From CAZCBD01 sp964496755 (lineage in GTDB: Bacteria > Bacteroidota > Ignavibacteria > Ignavibacteriales > Melioribacteraceae), in contig CAZCBD010000166.1 in the NCBI GenBank assembly GCA_964496755.1, positions 1 through 5,927 on the forward strand: a stretch of 5,927 nucleotides of DNA, given 5' to 3'. A program made the translations under genes and the position numbers. How positions within the stretch are numbered: position 1 is the stretch's first letter; each line of letters begins with the position of its first letter. This document shows positions 1 through 4,953 of the stretch, one piece after another. The notes beneath the pieces are model-generated. The model saw only the letters and a list, made by a program, of their open reading frames with translations, did not search any database and was not told where the DNA came from.

Positions 1-1
1 A

Positions 2-253
2 ACTTGCCCGGAATGCGGGGCAAAGTTAATGATTAGAAACAGCCGCTACGGTAAATTTATTGGTTGTGAAAATTATCCCGAATGCAAATATACCAAACAG
101 ATTACTCTTGATATAAAATGCCCTAAATGTAAAACAGGCGATATTGTTACAAGAAAAACCAAAAGAGGTAGAACCTTTTTTGGCTGTAGTAATTATCCTG
201 AATGCGATTTTTCTAGTTGGACAATTCCAAAATCAGATACCGATGAAAAATAA
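2..253 (+). CDS. topA: DNA topoisomerase I, C-terminal zinc-ribbon end (5' truncated by window)
   Basis: This is the last 83 codons of a gene that enters from the left; the reading frame is open from base 2 to the TAA at 251-253. Two tandem four-cysteine zinc ribbons are visible. The first has CPEC (Cys codons at 5 and 14) followed by GCENYPEC (65 and 83). The second has CPKC (119 and 128) followed by GCSNYPEC (185 and 203). Repeated C-x2-C...GC-x-NYPEC ribbons are the hallmark of the C-terminal tail of bacterial type IA topoisomerase I, where they bind single-stranded DNA and help relax negative supercoils. The catalytic Toprim and active-site Tyr domains would lie upstream and are not seen. 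The tail ends with a short hydrophilic sequence (KSDTDEK). An internal ATG at 29 is not a real start, because the first ribbon begins before it. A stand-alone zinc-ribbon protein is possible but less likely. Confidence 0.88.
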   Translation, partial: TCPECGAKLMIRNSRYGKFIGCENYPECKYTKQITLDIKCPKCKTGDIVTRKTKRGRTFFGCSNYPECDFSSWTIPKSDTDEK

Positions 254-295
254 TCGTTTAAATTTAAATTAAATTTTGTTTAATTAAAAAACGAT
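253..295. repeat. AT-rich inverted repeat between topA and xerC
   Basis: The outer arms ATCGTTT (253-259) and AAACGAT (289-295) are perfectly complementary. An inner pair, AATTAAA (267-273) with TTTAATT (279-285), closes on a TTTTG loop. The RNA could fold into a long, weak, AU-rich hairpin just after the topA stop codon. No T-run follows, so it does not look like a standard intrinsic terminator. It could slow the polymerase, protect the topA 3' end, or be chance symmetry in AT-rich DNA. Confidence 0.35.
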
Positions 296-320
296 AGTAT
301 TAAAAAAGCATTGGCTATTT

Positions 321-1217
321 ATGATTATTGACAATATCACAAAAATTATTGATTTATTTCTAAATGAATTGTCGTCTGTAAAAAGAGTTTCAAAAAACAC
401 TCTGCAATCTTATAAAACCGATTTAACACAATTTGCAACATTTTGTGTTGAAAAAAAAATAACCGATATAACTTTAATTACTACTAATTTTATACGAAAA
501 TACATTGTAACTTTAAACGAACAAAAATTAAAAAAAACTTCAATTTCAAGAAAACTTTCGGCCTTAAGAAGTTTATTCGAATTTGCATTGAAAAATGATT
601 TGCTGAATAAAAATATATTAAAGGAAATATCGAATCCGAAAATAAAACGGAATTTACCTGAAACAATTGACCTTGATTCTTTGTTAAAAATTTATAAATT
701 GACCTTTAAAACCGAAGAGGAAAATAAAGCTAAATTAATAAATTCTATATTCGAACTATTGTATGGCTGCGCACTAAGGGTTTCCGAATTATGCTCGCTA
801 AAAATATCGGATTTAAATACTGAACAAAAATATTTACGTGTTTTCGGTAAAGGCTCCAAAGAAAGAATTGTACCGGTCGGCACAAAATCTTTGCTGGTTG
901 TTGCTGAATATATGAAAACACAAAATTACAATTCACCACAAGATTATTTGCTGAAAACTCCAAAAGGGAAGCAATTATATCCCGAATTGGTTTATAGATT
1001 TGTGAAAAAATATATCTCCGAAGTTTCGGATATTAAAAAGAAAAGCCCCCATGTATTGCGTCATAGTGCTGCTACCCATATGCTAAACAATGATGCCGAT
1101 CTTTTAGCAGTAAAAGAAATTTTAGGTCACGAAAATTTGTCAACTACGCAAATATATACACATGTTAGTATTGAAAGACTTAAAAACACTTTCAAAAAAG
1201 CACATCCAAAATCTTAG
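321..1217 (+). CDS. xerC: Site-specific tyrosine recombinase, XerC/XerD type
   Basis: This 298-residue protein has the normal length for XerC/XerD, which resolve chromosome dimers at dif near the terminus during division. Residues about 6-91 form the helical core-binding (SAM-like) domain, with the familiar 'SKNTLQSYKTDL' start. Residues about 110-290 form the catalytic domain. All six active-site positions are present: Arg153 (ALRVSEL), Lys177 in the beta hairpin (FGKGSKER), His244 and Arg247 (HVLRHSAATH), His270 (LGHENLSTTQ) and the nucleophile Tyr279 (IYTHVS). The protein should therefore be active. The ATG at 321 gives the expected N-terminus, although no clear Shine-Dalgarno sequence precedes it. 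The gene leads a tight cluster with hpf 14 bases downstream; I recall xerC-hpf adjacency as common in Bacteroidota. XerC and XerD cannot be told apart reliably by eye, so the symbol rests on context. Nothing suggests a phage or integron integrase. Confidence 0.9.
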   Translation: MIIDNITKIIDLFLNELSSVKRVSKNTLQSYKTDLTQFATFCVEKKITDITLITTNFIRKYIVTLNEQKLKKTSISRKLSALRSLFEFALKNDLLNKNILKEISNPKIKRNLPETIDLDSLLKIYKLTFKTEEENKAKLINSIFELLYGCALRVSELCSLKISDLNTEQKYLRVFGKGSKERIVPVGTKSLLVVAEYMKTQNYNSPQDYLLKTPKGKQLYPELVYRFVKKYISEVSDIKKKSPHVLRHSAATHMLNNDADLLAVKEILGHENLSTTQIYTHVSIERLKNTFKKAHPKS

Positions 1218-1220
1218 AAA

Positions 1221-1226
1221 AAGGAG
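1221..1226 (+). promoter_or_regulatory. Strong Shine-Dalgarno site of hpf
   Basis: AAGGAG lies five bases upstream of the hpf ATG at 1232, inside the 14-base gap after xerC. It is the clearest ribosome binding site in the window; most other starts here lack one. It fixes the hpf start and suggests that hpf is translated efficiently and independently of xerC. Confidence 0.7.
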
Positions 1227-1231
1227 TTGCT

Positions 1232-1540
1232 ATGAAACTACAAATAACTTCTAGAAAATTTAAAGTTAAAGATTCATTAAAAGAATTCATTGAAAAAAGA
1301 ATTAATGGATTAGAAAGGTATAATGATGAAATTCTTGATGTAGATGTAGTATTAAGCTTTACACATCCTAAAGACAGTATAAAGACAGTTGATATAACTG
1401 CCTTACTTCCCGGAAAAACCATTAAAGTTTCCGAATCGAGCGAAGATTTTCAGAAATCCGTTTCACAAGCAGTAGATAAATTGGAAAGGCAGGTAAAAAA
1501 AATCAAAACAAAAAAAATTACTATAAAAAGAGCTCAATAG
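1232..1540 (+). CDS. hpf: Ribosome hibernation promoting factor, short HPF/RaiA type
   Basis: This 102-residue protein has the beta-alpha-beta-beta-beta-alpha pattern of the HPF/RaiA (YfiA) family. It opens with 'KLQITSRKFKVKDSLKEFIEKRI', has the central strands 'LDVDVVLSF' and 'TVDITALLPGKTIKV', and ends in a lysine-rich helix 'DKLERQVKKIKTKK'. Family members bind the 30S decoding region when growth slows, blocking mRNA and tRNA sites and promoting inactive ribosomes. The length corresponds to the short form, without the C-terminal dimerisation domain of long HPF. The start is set by the AAGGAG site at 1221-1226. It lies between xerC and hprK, with one base separating its TAG from the hprK ATG, so co-transcription and coupled translation with hprK are likely. 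In Proteobacteria hpf likewise sits near phosphotransferase regulatory genes. Confidence 0.9.
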   Translation: MKLQITSRKFKVKDSLKEFIEKRINGLERYNDEILDVDVVLSFTHPKDSIKTVDITALLPGKTIKVSESSEDFQKSVSQAVDKLERQVKKIKTKKITIKRAQ

Positions 1541-1541
1541 T

Positions 1542-2561
1542 ATGGTTGAAATAACAGATAAAAATATCACTCAAAAAAAACAAATAACTTTAGACTTTTT
1601 TTATCAGAACACAAAAAATAAATTTAAGCTTAAATTATTGAATAAAGTAAATGATTTGAGCAACATTCATATTTCAGAACCCAATATTCACAGACCCGGT
1701 TTAGCATTGGCCGGGTTTGTGGATTTGTTTTCTTGCAAAAGAATTCAACTTTTTGGAAATACGGAAATTAAATATCTTTCTCATTTAACTGAAAAGAAAA
1801 GATACGACGCAATAAATAAATTGATGGGATTTAAAATTCCTTGTATAATTATTACAAATAACAACAAGGCTTTTCCCGAATTAATCTCTTTAGCAAACGA
1901 ACATAACATACCTATTTTTTCAACCGAATATTCAACTACTAAAACATCTTATTTTGTAGGCGATTTTCTAGACGATCAATTTGCCCCGAGGATTTCAATC
2001 CACGGCTCTTTTGTCGATGTTTACGGAACAGGCATGTTATTTACAGGCAAATCCGGCGTAGGTAAAAGCGAAGTGGCCTTAGATTTGGTTGAAAGGGGAC
2101 ATAGGCTTGTAGCCGATGATGTTGTTATATTAACAAAAAAAGGAGAGGGGATTTTAATGGGTTCCGGCACGAACCTGGTAGAACATTTCATGGAAGTACG
2201 CGGAGTAGGAATTGTTGATGTGAAAAGTATGTTTGGAATTAGGGCGGTTCGTATTCAAAAACGTTTGGAAGTTGTTATTGAATTGGAAATCTGGGATTCA
2301 AAAACCGAATACACTCGTACCGGTTTGGATAATACTACTGTGAATATTGGTGGAGTGGAAATTCCATATGTAAAAGTTCCCATTGTACCCGGTAAGAATT
2401 TAACTGTTATAGCAGAAATCATTGCCTTAAATTATCTTTTAAAATATTCCGGCTATGATGCTGCTCAAGTATTTCACAAAAAATTAATAGACAGACTACA
2501 AAGCAAAACAGAAAATTCGAATGACAGAAAAGTGAATTATTTTGGTCATGATTTTGAATAA
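1542..2561 (+). CDS. hprK: HPr kinase/phosphorylase
   Basis: This 339-residue protein is an HPr kinase/phosphorylase, which phosphorylates the regulatory serine of HPr using ATP or pyrophosphate and reverses the reaction with phosphate. The N-terminal domain (about 14-140) carries the conserved 'HRPGLALAGF'. The C-terminal kinase domain (about 145-320) has His154 (SIHGS), the Walker A loop GKSGVGKS at 169-176, the Asp192-Asp193 pair (RLVADDVV), the family signature LVEHFMEVRGVGIVDV at 212-227 with Arg220, and 'VPIVPGKNLTVIAE' near the end. All key residues expected for both activities are present. It is slightly longer than the usual 310-320 residues, with a Lys-rich N-terminal extension and a hydrophilic tail. 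It follows hpf by one base. No HPr, EIIA or EI gene is in the window, so its substrate must be encoded elsewhere. In Gram-negative bacteria such kinases usually serve regulatory rather than sugar-transport phosphotransferase systems. Confidence 0.95.
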   Translation: MVEITDKNITQKKQITLDFFYQNTKNKFKLKLLNKVNDLSNIHISEPNIHRPGLALAGFVDLFSCKRIQLFGNTEIKYLSHLTEKKRYDAINKLMGFKIPCIIITNNNKAFPELISLANEHNIPIFSTEYSTTKTSYFVGDFLDDQFAPRISIHGSFVDVYGTGMLFTGKSGVGKSEVALDLVERGHRLVADDVVILTKKGEGILMGSGTNLVEHFMEVRGVGIVDVKSMFGIRAVRIQKRLEVVIELEIWDSKTEYTRTGLDNTTVNIGGVEIPYVKVPIVPGKNLTVIAEIIALNYLLKYSGYDAAQVFHKKLIDRLQSKTENSNDRKVNYFGHDFE

Positions 2562-2581
2562 TTTACACTTATATAATATTC

Positions 2582-2610
2582 TTGACAAGTATTGTTATAT
2601 TTATTAACTT
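2582..2610 (+). promoter_or_regulatory. Putative promoter of the M23 peptidase gene
   Basis: A perfect TTGACA (2582-2587) is followed after 17 bases by TAACTT (2605-2610), a weak -10 match. The same site reads as a near match to the Bacteroidota pattern (TTTG...TAnnTTTG): CTTG at 2581-2584, 20 bases, then TAACTTCG at 2605-2612. Transcription would start near 2617, giving a leader of roughly 20 bases before the ATG at 2639. The -35 element sits inside the 9-base palindrome CTTGACAAG (2581-2589), which could be an operator half or chance. It lies in one of the window's two largest intergenic gaps (77 bases), where a transcription unit boundary is expected. Confidence 0.4.
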
Positions 2611-2638
2611 CGCAATCAAATTTGGAATTTTATAATTT

Positions 2639-3568
2639 ATGAAGAATTTCTATTATTTTTCGAAACAAAAATTAAAATTTGTTGAAATAAAAAACTTCAA
2701 AAGAAAGTTCTTTTTGATTGTTTTTGCTACATCTTTATTATTCACCTCAATTTCTTTTGGTAGTTATTATTTATATAATAAATTCATTTCACCAAATGCT
2801 GAGACACAGGCGCTGATTTCGGAGAATAAAAACCTCTCGAAAGAGTTAAAAACCATTTATCAAAAGTATATAGTATTAAACAATAGAATTGATAGTTTGG
2901 CAGATGTAAATAACGATCTGCGGCTGGTAAACAATTTACCCGTAAACGACAAAAAAGAAACAGTTGGTATTGGCGGAACAATAGATTTGAATTTTGAATC
3001 CAAAAATGTTGGTGAACTAACTAAAACGGTAAATGAAATTGAAAGTTTAATTAAAAATATTGAAGCAAAAGTAGAATTTGAAAAAAACAATTACGTTGAA
3101 ATTGAGAATAAATTTAAATATAATCAAAAACTTTACGATGCTATTCCCGCAATTAAACCCGCCGATGTTAGAATTGGAGATGGTTTTGGAATGAGATTTC
3201 ACCCTGTGTTAAAATACAGACGCATGCATTACGGACTGGATTTTTTGGCTAATATTGGTACGCCGGTCTATGCAACGGGAAACGGCGTTGTTAAGCTAAG
3301 CAAAAGATATGGGGGATTGGGCATAACCGTTATTATTAACCACGGTTTCGGTTATGAAACTCGTTATGGCCATTTAAAAAAATCTTTAGTTAAAGTTGGT
3401 CAAAAAATTAAACGTGGCGATTTAATTGCTTACAGTGGAAATACCGGTCGGTTATCTACCGGACCGCATTTGCATTATGAAGTGCTTCATAATGGTGTCC
3501 ATGTAAACCCTCGTAACTTTATTTTTGAAAATGTAAAACTTTTCGAAATTATTTCAAAAAGAGATTAA
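2639..3568 (+). CDS. Membrane-anchored M23 family metallopeptidase (peptidoglycan endopeptidase)
   Basis: This 309-residue protein has a lysine/arginine-rich N-terminus, one membrane segment (about 24-46), two probable coiled-coil stretches (about 53-100 and 122-165) and a LytM-type M23 domain (about 178-295). The short positively charged N-terminus suggests it stays in the cytoplasm while the rest is periplasmic. The predicted zinc ligands are present: His197 and Asp201 (HYGLD) and His279 of HLH. The catalytic histidines His245 (RYGHL) and His277 are also present, so it should cut peptidoglycan cross-links rather than be an inactive EnvC-like activator. The coiled coil resembles those of division or elongation endopeptidases, which often mediate partner binding or autoinhibition. 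The N-terminal 'YYFSKQKLKFVEIKNFKRKF' pattern recalls M23 proteins of Bacteroidota and Chlorobiota. It probably begins a new transcription unit at the promoter near 2582, and the small DUF2795 gene follows 40 bases later. I do not assign a symbol because equivalence to MepM or another named enzyme is not shown. Confidence 0.9.
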   Translation: MKNFYYFSKQKLKFVEIKNFKRKFFLIVFATSLLFTSISFGSYYLYNKFISPNAETQALISENKNLSKELKTIYQKYIVLNNRIDSLADVNNDLRLVNNLPVNDKKETVGIGGTIDLNFESKNVGELTKTVNEIESLIKNIEAKVEFEKNNYVEIENKFKYNQKLYDAIPAIKPADVRIGDGFGMRFHPVLKYRRMHYGLDFLANIGTPVYATGNGVVKLSKRYGGLGITVIINHGFGYETRYGHLKKSLVKVGQKIKRGDLIAYSGNTGRLSTGPHLHYEVLHNGVHVNPRNFIFENVKLFEIISKRD

Positions 3569-3608
3569 TTAATCAAAGTAAATTGGAAAAAGATTTGTTG
3601 GGAATTTT

Positions 3609-3839
3609 ATGATTTGGACTGTTGAATTAGCTTCGTATCTTACAGACGCACCTTGGCCGGCATCAAAAGATGAACTTATCGATTATGCCGATAGAATCGG
3701 TGCACCTTTGGAAGTTATCGAAAATCTTAAAGAACTTGAAGATAATGAGGAAATTTATGAATCAATTGATGATATTTGGCCTGATTATCCAAGTGAAGAA
3801 GATTTTTTCTATGGTGACGATGACGATTTTTATATTTGA
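3609..3839 (+). CDS. Small acidic DUF2795 protein, function unknown
   Basis: This 76-residue protein matches the DUF2795 family as I know it from Bacteroidota and Chlorobiota. Diagnostic stretches are 'ASYLTDAPWPASKDELIDYA', 'GAPLEVIENLKEL' and 'IYESIDDIWPDYPSEEDFF'. It is very acidic, ending in a run of four Asp, and has no cysteine, signal peptide or membrane segment, so it is probably cytoplasmic. The helical 'KDELIDYA...PLEVIENL' part resembles a small helix-turn-helix-like fold, but no biochemical role is established to my knowledge. The ATG at 3609 is preceded by a short purine patch GGGAA (3600-3604), rather close to the start. Its TGA ends two bases before the holB ATG, or overlaps an alternative TTG start of holB, so translation of the two is probably coupled. 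The acidic tail could contact a basic partner or mimic nucleic acid; that is speculation. Confidence 0.85.
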   Translation: MIWTVELASYLTDAPWPASKDELIDYADRIGAPLEVIENLKELEDNEEIYESIDDIWPDYPSEEDFFYGDDDDFYI

Positions 3840-3841
3840 TT

Positions 3842-4951
3842 ATGTTACCGTTTAGTAAAATTTTATCGGGACAAAACAATGTTTTGTCCATTCTTTCTAA
3901 AATTTCCAATTCCAAAAATATCCCTCATGCTTTACTATTTTCCGGGCCGGAAGGTGTAGGTAAGTTTTTTACCGCTATTGAATTTTCGAAATTAGTAAAT
4001 TTCAATTCGCCGAATTTTGAAAAAATCTCGGATAAAATCACACAACTTTCCGAACCTTATGTAAAACTTATCTTTCCACTGCCAAGAGGAAATGGTGAAA
4101 CCCCTGATGATTCTCCAACAGCAAAGCTTTCTAGAGATTTGATTGAAGAAATACAAACCCAAATTAAAACAAAATCTCAAAATCCTTTTTTTCGTTTTAA
4201 TATATCAGGAGCAAACTCGATTAAAATAAGCAGTATTCGCGATTTAAAAAAATCAATTGCAATGAGTGTTGCTGATTGCAAATATAGAATTATCATTATT
4301 AATGATGCTCATTTGATGAATGCAGAATCGCAAAACGCTTTATTAAAAAGTTTGGAAGAACCGCCCGAAGGTATAATTTTTATCTTACTTACATCAAACA
4401 AAAATCAACTATTGGAAACTATCATTTCCAGATGTTGGCAAATTAATTTTTCCCCGCTACCAAATACAGATATCGAAACAATTCTTACTGAATATTTTGA
4501 CGTTGAAGCAAAGCTTGCCAAAGAAGCTGCGTATTTTGCAGATGGTTCGGTGCATTCTGCTTTGTCATTAGTCGAAAATGATATTGATTATATTTTAGAA
4601 AAAGTAATTAATATTTTAAGATATTCGTTTGCCGGTAAGTATAATACCGCTTTTAATTTAATTAAAGAATTTACCGAAAAGAAATCGGAGCTTTCAATTC
4701 AATTGCTGATTTCTTTTATAAATAAATGGTTATCCGATGTTTTAAAAGCCAGAATAGGCAATGAAGACATATATTTCAGAACACATATTGAAACCATTAC
4801 AAAGTTTAATGAAAAATTTTATGATGTTGATGTTTCAAAACCTATTAACCTTAATAACAATTTCATAACTTACCTTCAAGCTAATGTTAGCTTGAATATT
4901 ATAGCAATGAATATTATATTTGAACTTGCATCAATTGCTAAGAGGTATTAA
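3842..4951 (+). CDS. holB: DNA polymerase III, delta' subunit (clamp loader), divergent
   Basis: This protein of 369 residues (from ATG 3842) is a clamp-loader AAA+ protein. The N-terminal part (about 1-205) has 'IPHALLFSGPEGVGK', 'ESQNALLKSLEEPPEGIIFILLT' and the conserved SRC motif (196-198), whose Arg197 is the arginine finger acting on a neighbouring DnaX subunit. The C-terminal part (about 205-369) would form the collar. The P-loop (35-42) ends in Lys-Phe where ATP-binding members have Lys-Thr/Ser. The Walker B position reads NDAH (154-157), so it probably does not hydrolyse ATP, as expected for delta'. The four-cysteine zinc module is absent: only two cysteines exist in the protein, and that region is replaced by a Pro/Ser-rich insert containing FPLPRG (78-83). 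A TTG at 3836 could add two residues and overlap the upstream stop; I prefer the ATG, although neither has a clear Shine-Dalgarno. ricT follows two bases after the stop, as in Bacillus. Confidence 0.85.
   Translation: MLPFSKILSGQNNVLSILSKISNSKNIPHALLFSGPEGVGKFFTAIEFSKLVNFNSPNFEKISDKITQLSEPYVKLIFPLPRGNGETPDDSPTAKLSRDLIEEIQTQIKTKSQNPFFRFNISGANSIKISSIRDLKKSIAMSVADCKYRIIIINDAHLMNAESQNALLKSLEEPPEGIIFILLTSNKNQLLETIISRCWQINFSPLPNTDIETILTEYFDVEAKLAKEAAYFADGSVHSALSLVENDIDYILEKVINILRYSFAGKYNTAFNLIKEFTEKKSELSIQLLISFINKWLSDVLKARIGNEDIYFRTHIETITKFNEKFYDVDVSKPINLNNNFITYLQANVSLNIIAMNIIFELASIAKRY
3869..3889. repeat. Perfect 9-base-arm palindrome near the start of holB
   Basis: GGACAAAAC (3869-3877), spacer AAT and GTTTTGTCC (3881-3889) form a perfect inverted repeat beginning 27 bases after the A of the holB ATG. 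In RNA it would be a tight hairpin with a three-base loop in the early coding region, where structure can affect initiation or elongation. It encodes GQNNVLS, so it may be incidental. By my rough estimate, a 9-base arm with a spacer of three or fewer is expected about 0.3 times by chance in a window of this size and composition. Confidence 0.5.
4875..4896. repeat. Perfect 10-base-arm palindrome near the end of holB
   Basis: TTCAAGCTAA (4875-4884), spacer TG and TTAGCTTGAA (4887-4896) form a 22-base palindrome ending 57 bases before the ricT start. In RNA it would be an 8-pair stem with a six-base loop; in DNA it has the shape of a dimeric repressor site. It encodes LQANVSLN within the delta' C-terminus. 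My rough chance expectation for such arms with a spacer of three or fewer is below 0.1 in this window. Confidence 0.5.
4941..4945 (+). promoter_or_regulatory. Shine-Dalgarno site that fixes the TTG start of ricT
   Basis: AGAGG lies inside the last codons of holB and eight bases upstream of the TTG at 4954, a normal spacing. There is no in-frame ATG until about 180 codons later, well inside the conserved domain, so this site and the TTG together define the start. Confidence 0.55.
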
Positions 4952-4953
4952 CA

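Noticed and set aside
276..303. Possible promoter TTGTTT-N16-TATTAA upstream of xerC
   Set aside because: Only three and four of six bases match consensus in an extremely AT-rich gap, so it is not distinguishable from background.
692..963. Open frames on the minus strand inside xerC (and similar ones at 1192-1422, 2784-3090, 3727-3915 and 3992-4180)
   Set aside because: Each lies opposite a well-recognised gene, has low-complexity or family-free translation and no plausible context; they are antisense shadows.
1369..1389. Direct repeat TAAAGACAGT twice with an 11-base period in hpf
   Set aside because: The protein length and motifs remain normal for HPF, so there is no sign of a frameshifting duplication; probably chance.
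1694..1716. GC-rich stem ACCCGG...CCGGGT followed by T-rich DNA inside hprK, terminator-like
   Set aside because: It encodes the conserved RPGLALAGF motif of HPr kinase, so the bases are explained by the protein; the stem is only six pairs with an 11-base loop.
3322..3356. Inverted repeat CATAACCG / CGGTTATG within the M23 gene
   Set aside because: Eight-base arms with a 19-base spacer are expected several times by chance in AT-rich DNA of this length, and the region encodes the conserved M23 core.
3563..3574. 12-base palindrome GATTAATTAATC over the M23 stop codon
   Set aside because: Six-base arms of pure AT character are expected a few times by chance here; no T-tract or other regulatory context follows.
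3670..3855. A 61-residue + strand frame overlapping the DUF2795 gene
   Set aside because: It is the shifted frame of a recognised conserved protein, and its translation is Ile/Met/Lys-rich noise.
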